64,000 nt of DNA from an uncultured Veillonella sp. (lineage in GTDB: Bacteria; Bacillota; Negativicutes; Veillonellales; Veillonellaceae): assembly GCF_900545795.1 (NCBI RefSeq), contig NZ_URAR01000007.1:1-64000 (forward strand), written 5' to 3'. The translations under genes and the position numbers were made by a program. This document shows positions 7,563-17,409 of the stretch, in pieces (position 1 is the stretch's first letter; each line of letters starts with the position of its first letter). A model generated the notes under the pieces. It worked only from the letters and a program-made list of their open reading frames with translations. It had not been told where the DNA came from and ran no database searches.

Positions 7563-8606
7563 ATGTCGTATTTTGAAAAGGTCATAGGACAACAAGATAT
7601 TATTGCCCATGTTAGTGATCTTGTAAAACGGCAAACCTTACCTCACAGCTTATTGTTCTATGGTGAAGCTGGTTTGGGGAAATTAGAAGTAGCTATTGGC
7701 TTAGCCTCATTGCTGATTGGACGGCAAGTATTTTCCAATGACAAGGGGCAAACCTATTTAGACGCAGTCAAACGGGCTCGCGTCATTGATGGGGAGTCTG
7801 AGAAAGCCAGTGAAGCACAGGGCCTTCCTATCTATATGGATAAGGGAGAAGCCTTTTGGTTGCGACCTATGAAGGCTACACTGAAAGTTGAACAATGGTA
7901 TGAGCTATTAAATGAGTATTTAAATAAAGCTAGTGATAACAATCGCGTGGTAATTGTTGAAGATTTTCAAACAGCTAATGCTGTCATGGCTAATGCTATG
8001 CTGAAGACCATTGAAGAACCACCGCGAAATACATATTTTATTATTATTACCAATCAAATTGCTAATGTATTGCCTACTATATTATCTCGTTGTATGAGCG
8101 TTTCTTTTGGGCCTGTAGAAGATTATATTATAGAAGCAGCCCTTAGAAAAGAAGGCTTTACAGGCGACTTAAGCCTTCCTATTGGCGCAGGTCAGGGCAA
8201 TCCAGCCTTAGTTCGTCAATTTGCTACTGAAGATAGCTTACCCTTGCTCAATTTGGCTATGGATGTACTAGAAATATTGCCAGAGGCCTTATTTTTTACT
8301 AAAGCATCCTTGGCAACGGAAGGACTTAACCGAGATGAATTAAAAGAGTTGATGGCCTGGCTACGACTCTTGAGTCGCGATATGATGGCATTAAAATTTG
8401 GCAGTAGTGATGATGTACTGCAATGTCCGCTATTTAAACTGCGCATGTTGCAGATTTTACCAAAGTGGAGTGCCAGAGCTTTATTACAAGTTCAAAGTGA
8501 GACGCTCGGTGCAGAGGAAGCACTTCGTTTATATATAAAAGCTAATTTAGTTATGGATGGTGTATTAATTGCACTGCGACAAGTTATAAAGGAGGATAAC
8601 CAGTGA
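7563..8606 (+). CDS. holB: DNA polymerase III delta' subunit
   Basis: 347 residues. A clamp-loader AAA+ subunit: N-terminal FEKVIGQQDI, a Walker-A-like GEAGLGKLEVA, NAMLKTIEEPP and the SRC motif (ILSRC). The cysteine zinc module usual between Walker A and B in delta' and DnaX is missing; that stretch has no cysteine. The ATG at 7563 has GGGGGA 5 nt upstream and starts the conserved domain; the frame is open about 30 codons further up without homology. Its stop overlaps the ricT start. Confidence 0.88.
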   Translation: MSYFEKVIGQQDIIAHVSDLVKRQTLPHSLLFYGEAGLGKLEVAIGLASLLIGRQVFSNDKGQTYLDAVKRARVIDGESEKASEAQGLPIYMDKGEAFWLRPMKATLKVEQWYELLNEYLNKASDNNRVVIVEDFQTANAVMANAMLKTIEEPPRNTYFIIITNQIANVLPTILSRCMSVSFGPVEDYIIEAALRKEGFTGDLSLPIGAGQGNPALVRQFATEDSLPLLNLAMDVLEILPEALFFTKASLATEGLNRDELKELMAWLRLLSRDMMALKFGSSDDVLQCPLFKLRMLQILPKWSARALLQVQSETLGAEEALRLYIKANLVMDGVLIALRQVIKEDNQ

Positions 8607-9448
8607 TTACCATTGTAGGAATACGGTTTAAAAAAGCTGGTAAAATATATTATTTTGCCCCTGGTGGAGCCACCCTTGCCTTAGGGGACGGTGTCATTGT
8701 AGAAACAGCGCGTGGTTTGGAATTTGGTGATGTTGTCATTGCACCGCGCCAAGTAGAAGAAGAGTCTGTAGTACAGCCTTTAAAAAATGTTATCCGCAAG
8801 GCTACACCTAAGGATTATAAGCAAGTAGAAAAAAATAAACAAAGGGAAGAACGGGCCTTTGAGATATGCTTAGAGAAAATTGCCTATCGCAAATTACCTA
8901 TGAAGCTCATCAATGTAGAATATACTTTTGATATGAATAAGATTATATTCTTCTTTACTGCCGATGGGCGCATTGATTTTAGAGATTTAGTTAAGGATTT
9001 GGCCACTGTATTCCGCACTCGCATTGAACTTCGTCAAGTGGGCGTGCGCGATGAAGCTAAAATATTAAATGGCATCGGTGCTTGTGGTCGTTCACTCTGC
9101 TGTGCTACATTTTTAGGTGATTTTTCACCGGTATCGATTCGCATGGCCAAGGATCAGAACTTAAGTTTGAATCCTACGAAAATTTCCGGTGTCTGTGGTC
9201 GACTTATGTGTTGCTTGAATTACGAAAACGACCTATATACTAAGGGTGGCGATTTGTATGTACAAAAAGAAAAAGCAGCTCCAGTTGTGGTCGAGCCACC
9301 AGGTATTGGTCGTGAAGTAGTAACAGATGAAGGTCTTGGCAAAGTCTTAAAGATTAATCGCAATAAGAAAATGGTAAAAGTGCAGCTTGATGAAGGCCGT
9401 ACAATCGATCTCCCATGGTCAGAGATTGTGTTGCCTGATGAAGACTAA
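8603..9448 (+). CDS. ricT: PSP1-domain protein RicT (YaaT)
   Basis: 281 residues with the PSP1 C-terminal domain and a cysteine cluster: CGRSLCC near residue 158 and CGRLMCC near 200. In Bacillus the RicT-RicA-RicF complex carries Fe-S clusters and helps RNase Y mature mRNAs; in this organism that role is inferred. The GTG start at 8603 has an ideal AAGGAGG and overlaps the holB stop. The 3' end overlaps trmN6. Confidence 0.92.
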   Translation: MITIVGIRFKKAGKIYYFAPGGATLALGDGVIVETARGLEFGDVVIAPRQVEEESVVQPLKNVIRKATPKDYKQVEKNKQREERAFEICLEKIAYRKLPMKLINVEYTFDMNKIIFFFTADGRIDFRDLVKDLATVFRTRIELRQVGVRDEAKILNGIGACGRSLCCATFLGDFSPVSIRMAKDQNLSLNPTKISGVCGRLMCCLNYENDLYTKGGDLYVQKEKAAPVVVEPPGIGREVVTDEGLGKVLKINRNKKMVKVQLDEGRTIDLPWSEIVLPDED

Positions 9449-10181
9449 TATGCCACAGCATCCATTAGAGCGATTAGATGATTTGGTTATAGGTGGGATG
9501 AAATTATGGCAGCGCACCGATCAGTTTTGTTTTTCCATTGATGCTGTTATACTGTCTCATTTTGTACCTATAAAATCGCGCCATGTGTATGCTGATTTAG
9601 GTACGGGCACGGGCGTTATACCTTTGATTTTAACGGGGCGCGGTGCTAAGCAAGTGGTAGGTTTTGAGTTAAATCCTATTACAGCTGAATTAGCGGAGCG
9701 AAATAGACAGTTAAATCATAAGGAAGAGGAAATACAGATTGTTAAAGCTGACTATTGTCACTTGCCCATGCAGGAATATAATGGACGATTTGATACCATT
9801 GTAGTCAATCCACCGTATTTTGATGTAAAACAAGGCAAGGCCCCACTTACTGAGGCCCGACAACTAGCTTTACATGAATCCCATACAACGATTGAGGATG
9901 TAGCTAAAGCGGCTAATCGCTTAGTCAAATTTGGCGGTTCTTTATGTATGATTTATCGAGCGGAGCGCTTAGTTGAAGCCCTTTTAGCCTTGCAAAAAGA
10001 AGGGCTTACACCTAAGCGTTTGCGTTTTGTTCATAGTTTGCCGCAGCGAGAGGCTAAATTAGTCCTCATTGAAGCACGTAAAGGTGGTCGCTTAGGTTTA
10101 CTAACGGAGCCACCTTTATATATTTATGAATCAACCAATGCCTATAGTGAGGAGGTGCGTACTTGGTATGGAACAACATAA
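9438..10181 (+). CDS. trmN6: tRNA1(Val) (adenine37-N6)-methyltransferase-type SAM enzyme
   Basis: 247 residues. Class I SAM-dependent methyltransferase: the motif I region reads DLGTGTGVIPLIL and the catalytic motif VVNPPYFD is the N6-adenine type. The YfiC/YabB subgroup methylates A37 of tRNA-Val; I assign it by that pattern and by its position beside rsmI and metG. The start is uncertain: ATG 9438 overlaps ricT by 11 nt and another ATG at 9450 is in frame; neither has a strong ribosome-binding site, which fits translational coupling. Confidence 0.85.
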   Translation: MKTNMPQHPLERLDDLVIGGMKLWQRTDQFCFSIDAVILSHFVPIKSRHVYADLGTGTGVIPLILTGRGAKQVVGFELNPITAELAERNRQLNHKEEEIQIVKADYCHLPMQEYNGRFDTIVVNPPYFDVKQGKAPLTEARQLALHESHTTIEDVAKAANRLVKFGGSLCMIYRAERLVEALLALQKEGLTPKRLRFVHSLPQREAKLVLIEARKGGRLGLLTEPPLYIYESTNAYSEEVRTWYGTT

Positions 10182-11082
10182 AATAGGAACTCTTTATCTA
10201 GTACCCACACCGATTGGTAATTTAGAAGATATAACATATCGAGCCGTGCGTGTTTTACAAGAAGTAGATTTAATTGCAGCGGAGGATACGCGGCATACGG
10301 GACTACTTTTAAAGCATTTAGACATTAGTACGCCCCTTACGTCTTATCATGAGCATAATAAGCTGGTTAAGGGCGAACAACTTATTGATGATTTATTGCA
10401 GGGCAAAGATATTGCTGTTGTCAGTGATGCGGGGATGCCCGCTATTTCTGATCCTGGTGCAGAGCTCGTAGAGATGGCCTTAGCTGCCCAGGTGGATGTT
10501 GTGCCCTTACCGGGTCCTAATGCAGCACTTACTGCTTTAATTGCATCGGGGCTTTCAGCTAGAGAATTTACTTTCATAGGATTTTTACCTAAAAAGAGTA
10601 GCCATCAACAGGAACTATTACAGCGAATTAAGGGGTATGAAGGAACCCTCATTTTTTATGAGGCACCACATCGTTTAATAAGTACTTTAAAGACTTTATA
10701 TGAAGGTTTAGGGAATCGCCCTATTGTCCTCGCTAGAGAACTTACTAAACGATTTGAAGAGTTTCTTCGCTCTGATTTACGTACTGTTGTGGCAGAGTTT
10801 GATGAATTAGTGACGCAAAAAGGGGAGTTTGTCCTCTTAGTTGGTGGTTGTGCTACTAGTATTGAAACCGATGTAGAATCAACTGACCAAGCGATTAGCT
10901 TATCACTTACAAGTAAAACGGCGACACCTTCAGATTATGTAGCCTTAGTTCATAATTTAATGGAACAGGGTCTAAGCAAAAAAGACGCCGCTCGAGAGGT
11001 AGCCAAAAAATTAGGTGTATCTCGCCGTGTAGTATATAATGCTGTAGAGGAATTTAAAGAGATTACTGAGGAGGATTTATAA
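10168..11082 (+). CDS. rsmI: 16S rRNA (cytidine1402-2'-O)-methyltransferase
   Basis: 304 residues. The TP-methylase fold begins GTLYLVPTPIGNLEDIT, with AAEDTRHTG, SDAGMPAISDPG and PLPGPNA. A C-terminal helix-turn-helix-like segment (about residues 265-295, REVAKKLGVSRRVVYNAV) is the known RsmI extension. It modifies the ribosomal decoding centre. ATG 10168 lies 12 nt after GGAGG; it overlaps the end of trmN6, and its stop overlaps the metG ATG. Confidence 0.94.
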   Translation: MEQHKIGTLYLVPTPIGNLEDITYRAVRVLQEVDLIAAEDTRHTGLLLKHLDISTPLTSYHEHNKLVKGEQLIDDLLQGKDIAVVSDAGMPAISDPGAELVEMALAAQVDVVPLPGPNAALTALIASGLSAREFTFIGFLPKKSSHQQELLQRIKGYEGTLIFYEAPHRLISTLKTLYEGLGNRPIVLARELTKRFEEFLRSDLRTVVAEFDELVTQKGEFVLLVGGCATSIETDVESTDQAISLSLTSKTATPSDYVALVHNLMEQGLSKKDAAREVAKKLGVSRRVVYNAVEEFKEITEEDL

Positions 11083-13082
11083 TGACAGTGACAAAGAAAA
11101 AGCCGTATTATATTACGACTCCAATTTATTATCCAAGTGCTAAATTGCACATTGGCCATACATATTGTACATCTATTGCTGACACCATTGCGCGTTTTAA
11201 ACGCCGTGCTGGCTATGATGTGCGCTTTTTGACTGGATCTGATGAACATGGTCAAAAAATTGAGCGCATTGCTAAAGAAATGGGCATTACACCATTAGAA
11301 TACACAACTAAAATTGTAGAAGGCTTTAAACATTTATGGGAACTTATGAATATTTCCCATGATGATTTTATCCGTACAACAGATAAACGCCATGAAAAAG
11401 TAGTGCAAGATTTATTCCAAAAAGCTTATGAAAATGGCGATATTTACAAGGGCAAATATGCTGGTTGGTATTGTACACCTGATGAATCGTTCTGGACAGA
11501 GCAAAAATTAGGTCCTAATCACACTTGTCCTGACTGTGGCCGCCCAGTAGAAAAAATTGAAGAAGATGCATACTTCTTTAAAATGAATAAATACGCTGAT
11601 CGTTGGCTTAAATTCATCGAAGAAAATCCTGATTTTATTCAGCCAGAATCACGCCGTAATGAAATGGTACAATTCGTTAAACAAGGATTAGAAGACCTTT
11701 GTGTTTCTCGTACAAGCTTTGACTGGGGCATTCAAGTTCCCTTTGATAAAGAACATGTTGTGTATGTATGGTTTGATGCATTAGTTAACTATATTAGCGC
11801 TTTAAATCCATTAGATGATGACAAGAGCTTATATGAAACTTTCTGGCCTGCTGATTTGCATTTAGTGGGCAAAGAAATTGTCCGTTTCCATACTATAATT
11901 TGGCCTATTATGCTCATGAGCTTGGGCTTACCATTGCCTAAGAAAGTATTTGGTCATGGATGGCTCATCGTTGATGGAACTAAAATGAGTAAGTCTTTGG
12001 GCAATGTAATTGATCCTATTCCATTGATTGAAACTTACGGTTCTGATGCACTTCGTTACTACTTGTTGAGTGAAATCCACTTAGGCAATGATGGCAATTT
12101 TACTTTGCCTAACTTTGTGCAACGTGTAAATTCTGACTTAGCTAATGATCTTGGAAATCTATTAAATCGTACGGTAGCTATGATTGAAAAATATCATGGT
12201 GGTGTGATTACTAAGACTGCCTCTGAAGGCCCTTACGATACGGATTTAGTGGCCTTAGCGGAACAAACTGTAAAAGATTACGAAAATTACATGGAAAGCT
12301 ATGAGCTTAATAAGGCTTTAAAAGCAGTATGGCAATTTATCAGTCGCACCAATAAATATATCGATGAAACAATGCCTTGGGTATTGGCTAAAAAAGAGCA
12401 ACCTGGCGACGAAGCACGTTTACAGGCTGTTATGTATCATTTAGCAGAAGCACTTCGCATTATTGCCGTTCTCGTAGATCCAGTGATTCCTACAGGAGCA
12501 CCAAAGATTTGGGACCAATTAGGTCTTACAGGCTTTAGTGCGGCGACTCTTGATGATGTGCGCACTTGGGGTGGTTTAGCAGATGGCACTAAAGTGGTGA
12601 AGGGGGCTCCTATTTACCCACGTTTTGATATGCCAGAAATGGTTGAAGCACCACAAGCTAATGCCGTTGACGCAAAGACTGAGCTAGCAAATGCAGAAGC
12701 CGGCGCTACAGAAGAATCAGCTGCTGAAGCAAAAGAGCAAGAAATTCCTCCAATTAAAGAAAATATTGACTATGATGACTTTGCTCGTCTTGACCTTCGT
12801 GTAGCGGAAGTTATTTCCTGTGAAAAGGTTAAAAAATCTAAGAAATTATTGAAATTTGTCCTCAATGTAGGCGTGGAAGAGCGCACGGTAGTGAGTGGCA
12901 TTTCCCAGTATTATGAGCCAGAAGAGATGATTGGTAAAAAAGTGATTTACTTAGCGAACTTAGCTCCTAAAAAGCTTATGGGCATCGAATCATATGGCAT
13001 GATTTTATCGGCCTCTGATTTTGCTGATAATTTAGAAGTTACACAGATTCAATCATTGATCCCAGGAAGCTTGGTGAAATAA
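11082..13082 (+). CDS. metG: Methionyl-tRNA synthetase
   Basis: 666 residues. Class I synthetase: KLHIGHTY near residue 22, a zinc-binding region with Cys in WYCTPDE and TCPDCGR, and KMSKS near residue 303. The C-terminal part (from about 565) is a Trbp111-like tRNA-binding domain (DFARLDLRVAEV). A Glu/Ala-rich linker (about 530-560) joins the two. The start overlaps the rsmI stop (TAATG). Confidence 0.97.
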   Translation: MTVTKKKPYYITTPIYYPSAKLHIGHTYCTSIADTIARFKRRAGYDVRFLTGSDEHGQKIERIAKEMGITPLEYTTKIVEGFKHLWELMNISHDDFIRTTDKRHEKVVQDLFQKAYENGDIYKGKYAGWYCTPDESFWTEQKLGPNHTCPDCGRPVEKIEEDAYFFKMNKYADRWLKFIEENPDFIQPESRRNEMVQFVKQGLEDLCVSRTSFDWGIQVPFDKEHVVYVWFDALVNYISALNPLDDDKSLYETFWPADLHLVGKEIVRFHTIIWPIMLMSLGLPLPKKVFGHGWLIVDGTKMSKSLGNVIDPIPLIETYGSDALRYYLLSEIHLGNDGNFTLPNFVQRVNSDLANDLGNLLNRTVAMIEKYHGGVITKTASEGPYDTDLVALAEQTVKDYENYMESYELNKALKAVWQFISRTNKYIDETMPWVLAKKEQPGDEARLQAVMYHLAEALRIIAVLVDPVIPTGAPKIWDQLGLTGFSAATLDDVRTWGGLADGTKVVKGAPIYPRFDMPEMVEAPQANAVDAKTELANAEAGATEESAAEAKEQEIPPIKENIDYDDFARLDLRVAEVISCEKVKKSKKLLKFVLNVGVEERTVVSGISQYYEPEEMIGKKVIYLANLAPKKLMGIESYGMILSASDFADNLEVTQIQSLIPGSLVK

Positions 13083-13852
13083 TGCGTTTATTTGATACTC
13101 ACGCACATATTAATGATGGTCGTTTTGAAAATGACCGTGCCGAGATGTTACAACTTTGCTTTGATGCCGGTGTGGAATATATTATGTGTCCTGCTGTGGA
13201 TCGGGAAACAGCGGAGTCGGCCATTGCCTTAGCTGCTCAGTATGAGCAAGTTTATGCAGCGGTGGGCGTACATCCACATGAGTCAAAAGATGTAACACCT
13301 GAGGATTACGACTATTTCAAAACGCAAGCCCTTACCAATCCTAAGGTGAAGGCCATTGGCGAAATTGGGCTGGATTATTACTATGATTTCTCAGATAAGC
13401 CGACGCAAATGCGCGAGTTTATTTATCAATTGGAATTAGCTCGCGAAGTTAATTTACCCATTATTATCCATGACCGAGATGCTCATGGTGATATCTTAGC
13501 TACATTAAAAGAGCATGGTAAGGGAAATTATGGTATCTTCCATTGCTACTCAGGGAGCTGGGAGATGGCTAAGGAATGTATAAAATTAGGTTATTATATT
13601 TCCTTTGCTGGCCCAGTTGTATTCCCTAAGTCAACGAAGCTCAAGGAAGTGGCTAAAGAAGTGCCATTAGATAGATTGCTGATTGAAACAGATTCGCCAT
13701 ACTTAACGCCCCCTCCATTTAGAGGGCGCCGCAATGATCCTAGTAAAACGCAATTTGTGGCGGAAGAAATTGCTAAATTAAAAGGCATGGATGTGGATGA
13801 ATTAGCAGCGATTGCTTTAGAAAACGGTAAGCGCGTATTTAATATTACTTAG
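13082..13852 (+). CDS. tatD: TatD-family metal-dependent hydrolase
   Basis: 256 residues. Metal ligands are visible: DTHAHIND at the N-terminus, GEIGLDYYYD, IIHDRDA, HCYSG and ETDSPYL. TatD proteins are Mg-dependent DNases, and this position after metG is common in Firmicutes (often called ycfH or yabD). It starts in the metG stop codon. Last gene of the operon that begins at holB. Confidence 0.93.
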   Translation: MRLFDTHAHINDGRFENDRAEMLQLCFDAGVEYIMCPAVDRETAESAIALAAQYEQVYAAVGVHPHESKDVTPEDYDYFKTQALTNPKVKAIGEIGLDYYYDFSDKPTQMREFIYQLELAREVNLPIIIHDRDAHGDILATLKEHGKGNYGIFHCYSGSWEMAKECIKLGYYISFAGPVVFPKSTKLKEVAKEVPLDRLLIETDSPYLTPPPFRGRRNDPSKTQFVAEEIAKLKGMDVDELAAIALENGKRVFNIT

Positions 13853-13865
13853 TAGTCCATAAAAT

Positions 13866-14003
13866 TAGTGCTACCTAGTAGGATGTAAAATTAGAACTAC
13901 CTAGTAGGATGTAAAATTAGAACTACCTAGTAGGCTGTAAGATTAGAATTACCTAATAGGGCATAAATTTAGTAGTACCTTATAGGATGTAAATTAGCAG
14001 TAC
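13866..14003. repeat. 26-bp imperfect tandem repeat
   Basis: About five units built on the consensus CTACCTAGTAGGATGTAAAA (with a short TTAGAA linker) follow tatD; the first three are nearly identical and the last two have drifted. The units are contiguous with no unique spacers. Confidence 0.88.
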
Positions 14004-14082
14004 GTAAAATACAATCTATTTATACATAAAATAAAGTGTATTAAATAGGGAGTTTAATAGCGTATTAAATAGGATATAAAGG

Positions 14083-14147
14083 AAGCGTATAATCTTCAAT
14101 GCTATGCTTTGATAAGGCGTAGACGGTGGAGATTATACGCTTTTTCT
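14083..14147 (+). terminator. Terminator of the holB-tatD operon
   Basis: AAGCGTATAATCT (14083-14095) and AGATTATACGCTT (14130-14142) form a perfect 13-bp stem ending in T5. The long loop contains a second possible stem (GCTATGC/GCGTAGAC). The remaining 14148-14305 holds no gene. Confidence 0.85.
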
Positions 14148-14305
14148 TATATATACTTTACTAAAAGCTTACAAAGTATACTAAAGTTTTACTGTACAAA
14201 GTGGCGAGACTTTACTATAAAGATAAGAGAGCTTTTATCCTTGAAATAATGGATTACTTTATGTAAGATTAAAGTATATATTATTTTGAACGAGAGGATG
14301 TTAAC

Positions 14306-15844
14306 ATGAAACGTGTTTCCTTTATAGATTTAGGCTCTAACTCTGTACGCTTTGTTATTACTGAAATTAAAGACAGCGGTAGCTATCAGCTTATTTATCA
14401 ACAAAAAGAGAGTATTCGCTTGAGTGAAAATATGTGGGATCATAATCGACTCACAGATGAGGCTATTGAACGTGCTATTAAGACTTTGACGGCCTTTTCT
14501 CATATGGCGACGGCTATGGATAGCGATGAGATTATTGCAGTAGCTACGGCTGCGGTTCGATTAGCTGATAATGGACCAGAGTTTTTAGAATTAGTTAAAC
14601 AACAAACTGGGATTAACCTAGTTTGTATTGACGGCTTAGAAGAGGCACACCTTGGGTTCCTTGGTGTGGTCAATACTATTGGCTTAGATGATTTTATCTT
14701 ATTCGACTTAGGTGGCGCCAGTGTAGAGGTAACGCTAGTAAATAATCGCAAAATTGTTGAGTCCGTGAGCTTGCCCATGGGGGCGTTGACATTGACAGGG
14801 ACTTATCAAGAAGGGGCTGAGATGTCCGAAAAAGAGCGCAAGTCTATGTTGAATCATATTCAAGAGGTGTTAAAAGAGCAAAAGTGGCTTAAGGATAAAA
14901 AACTACCTCTCATCGGTATTGGTGGTACAGCACGTAATTTAGCTAAAATAGATCAACGTGCCCATAATTATCCTATTGCTAAGCTTCACAATTATGAATT
15001 GACTTTTGACCGCTTGGAGGAAATTTATGAGTCTGTATGCTCTAAGACATTAAGTCAACGCAAGAAGATCAATGGCTTATCTCAGGAGCGCGCAGATATC
15101 ATTATTGCCGGTACTGCCGTTGTGCGTGAGCTTATGCAGTACACTGATTCCCAAGTGATGATTGTCAGCGGTTGTGGCTTACGTGATGGCTTGTTCTATA
15201 AATACTATGGGGAGCATTATTTAAATCCAAGTGGCATTATGGATAATATTTTAATTCATTCTGCTGAAAATATTTTATTAGGTATGAATAAAATTGATCT
15301 TATTCATTCTAAATACATTGCTCGCCTAAGTGATGCCTTATTTGAACAATGGTGTAAAGAATATGAATGGCCAGAGCGTATGCGTGAGTTATTGCGCGTT
15401 ACAGCTCTCTTACATGATATCGGTAAGGTGGTCAATTATTATAGCCACGCCCGTCATAGTGCGTATATTATTGCCAATAGTAATTTATATGGCTTAACGC
15501 ATCGGGAGCAAGCTATTTGTGGCTTTATGGCATCTAATACACATGGGGCGAATAATAAATTTATTAAAACCTCGCCTTATGGCCGTTTGTTAAAAGGGAA
15601 TGATTTACCGATTTTAAGTCAAGTATCACTGTTAATTGCCATTGCAGAAGCGATTGATGAGAGTCATGAACAATCTGCTGTATCAGTGAATACTGAATTT
15701 ACTCCTAAGGATATTATTGTCAATGTATGGACTAAGGCCAATAAGGATATGTCTATGGCTGACGTAATGATTGCAAAGCTGAATAAACAGTGTAAAAAGG
15801 ATTTTAAGAAAAACTTAATCGTAAGGTGGCACGAATCCCTATAA
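14306..15844 (+). CDS. ppx: Exopolyphosphatase/guanosine pentaphosphatase (Ppx/GppA) with HD domain
   Basis: 512 residues. The ASKHA-fold N-terminal half has FIDLGSNSVRFVI at residues 6-18 and FDLGGASVEV near 134. The C-terminal HD-type helical domain retains LLHDIGK near 370 and the downstream HSAYII. The family removes terminal phosphate from polyphosphate or pppGpp. It is the first gene of a three-gene unit with a degenerate paralogue and ppk1. Confidence 0.9.
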   Translation: MKRVSFIDLGSNSVRFVITEIKDSGSYQLIYQQKESIRLSENMWDHNRLTDEAIERAIKTLTAFSHMATAMDSDEIIAVATAAVRLADNGPEFLELVKQQTGINLVCIDGLEEAHLGFLGVVNTIGLDDFILFDLGGASVEVTLVNNRKIVESVSLPMGALTLTGTYQEGAEMSEKERKSMLNHIQEVLKEQKWLKDKKLPLIGIGGTARNLAKIDQRAHNYPIAKLHNYELTFDRLEEIYESVCSKTLSQRKKINGLSQERADIIIAGTAVVRELMQYTDSQVMIVSGCGLRDGLFYKYYGEHYLNPSGIMDNILIHSAENILLGMNKIDLIHSKYIARLSDALFEQWCKEYEWPERMRELLRVTALLHDIGKVVNYYSHARHSAYIIANSNLYGLTHREQAICGFMASNTHGANNKFIKTSPYGRLLKGNDLPILSQVSLLIAIAEAIDESHEQSAVSVNTEFTPKDIIVNVWTKANKDMSMADVMIAKLNKQCKKDFKKNLIVRWHESL

Positions 15845-15856
15845 GGAGGGTATCGT

Positions 15857-17407
15857 ATGGGCAAAAGTAAAGCGCATCTATTTGGCATTATCCATTTAGG
15901 TGCTAGTAGTATGAGTATTACCATCGTTGAATACACTTCAATTGATGAGGTAAAAGTAATTGAATATGCTTCTAAGAATGTAGCATTTGGTGAAGAGCTC
16001 TTCCACAGTAAACGATTATCTTTTAATACTATTGAAGATTTATGTCGCTTGTTAAAAGGCTATAAACGGCTCATGGAAGAATATGGCGTAACGGAGTATA
16101 AAGTGTATGCTACGGCCATTGTAAGGGAAGCGGAAAACCGACTTAGCATTTTAGACCAAATATTTATTCAAACTGGCTTTAAAGTGGAAGTCGTGGATAT
16201 GCCAAAGGAAATTTATTATAAATATTTTGGCCTCTACTATCACATGATGCGTCAAGGTTTAACAGATACTGAAGATGCAGCCTTATTTTTAGATATTACA
16301 TCTGGCGGTGTGGGCATTACTGTTTGGAAGGGGGGCGCCCTCTTATTCCAGGAGAATGTCCATTTAGGAACTTTGCGCGTTATGGAGTCCTTTAATCGCA
16401 ATCAACGCTCTTCCTTAAGCTTTCCAGATGCTGTAGGGGAATACTTGCACAGTATGTTATCCCCGGTGCAGGAAGAAGTGAGCCGATTTAATGTAAAATA
16501 TTTAGTCCTCTCTGGCGATGAGGCCCGTGAGGTGGCTAGATTGATGGGCTTTGAAGCGGATGGTAAAGAAACACTTTCACTTTTGCCTAAACAATTTGAT
16601 GAATTCGTAGAAAGTTTTCATGGTATTTCAGCCACTAAATTAGTGAATCGCTACCAAGTGCCGGAATATCGTGCTAACATTCTTATGCCGACCATAGTTC
16701 TCTACAAAGAATTACTTAAAATGGTGCAGCCACAATGTCTTTTGGTTAGCTCCTCTAGCTTTGTGGATGGGGTTATCTTATACTATGGCTCTGAAACATA
16801 TCCAAATAATTATTTATATATGATGCGTGAGCAAAATATGCAATTAGCTCGCGCTATCGCACGACGCTTTCAGGTAGATGAGCATCATGCGCGAGAAGTG
16901 GAACGCTTTTCATTGCAACTTTGTGATGCGTTAGCTGAGCATGGCATAACGGATCGCATGTCCTTTGTGATGCGCATTGCCGCTATATTGGCGGAGGTGG
17001 GGAAATTTGTAAGCCTTCGCAATCATAGTGAGCATGGCTACCATATTGTTATGGGAACTGATTTATTTGGCCTATCTGACCGAGAGAAAGAAGTAGTAGC
17101 TAATGTTGTGTATTATCATTACAAAGGGCGACCAGGCAATGATGATGAGAACTTTAGATACTTAAAAGAGGTGCAAAAAATATGGGTTACTAAATTAGTA
17201 GCTATTTTGCGATTAGCGCGAGCTTTAGATGTAAGCCATAAAAATAAAATTAGCCGCATCTCTGTAAAGAGCAAGGCAAAAACACTTCTTATTGAAGCGC
17301 ATACTGATAAAGATATATCGTTAGAAAGTTGGACTTTTGAACGAGAAACTGAGTATTTTAGTGAAATCTTTGGGCTACAAGTAAAACTCAAAGTGGGAGG
17401 CAAATAA
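15857..17407 (+). CDS. Degenerate Ppx/GppA paralogue, possible pseudoenzyme
   Basis: 516 residues, same two-domain plan as the preceding Ppx, but key motifs have decayed. The first phosphate-binding loop reads GIIHLGASSMS (His replaces the Asp of IDLGSNS), the second reads LDITSGGVG instead of DLGGAS, and the HD motif LLHDIGK has become ILAEVGK. The fold, length and flanking residues (EHGYHIVMG) are kept, so it is a maintained gene, not a wreck. I infer a regulatory or scaffold role for Ppx or Ppk1. It follows ppx by 12 bp and precedes ppk1 by 2 bp. Confidence 0.75.
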   Translation: MGKSKAHLFGIIHLGASSMSITIVEYTSIDEVKVIEYASKNVAFGEELFHSKRLSFNTIEDLCRLLKGYKRLMEEYGVTEYKVYATAIVREAENRLSILDQIFIQTGFKVEVVDMPKEIYYKYFGLYYHMMRQGLTDTEDAALFLDITSGGVGITVWKGGALLFQENVHLGTLRVMESFNRNQRSSLSFPDAVGEYLHSMLSPVQEEVSRFNVKYLVLSGDEAREVARLMGFEADGKETLSLLPKQFDEFVESFHGISATKLVNRYQVPEYRANILMPTIVLYKELLKMVQPQCLLVSSSSFVDGVILYYGSETYPNNYLYMMREQNMQLARAIARRFQVDEHHAREVERFSLQLCDALAEHGITDRMSFVMRIAAILAEVGKFVSLRNHSEHGYHIVMGTDLFGLSDREKEVVANVVYYHYKGRPGNDDENFRYLKEVQKIWVTKLVAILRLARALDVSHKNKISRISVKSKAKTLLIEAHTDKDISLESWTFERETEYFSEIFGLQVKLKVGGK

Positions 17408-17409
17408 TT

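Noticed and set aside
13866..14003. Repeated 26-bp units resembling a CRISPR array
   Set aside because: The copies are contiguous or nearly so, with no unique 30-40-bp spacers, and no cas gene is present. They are a plain tandem repeat.
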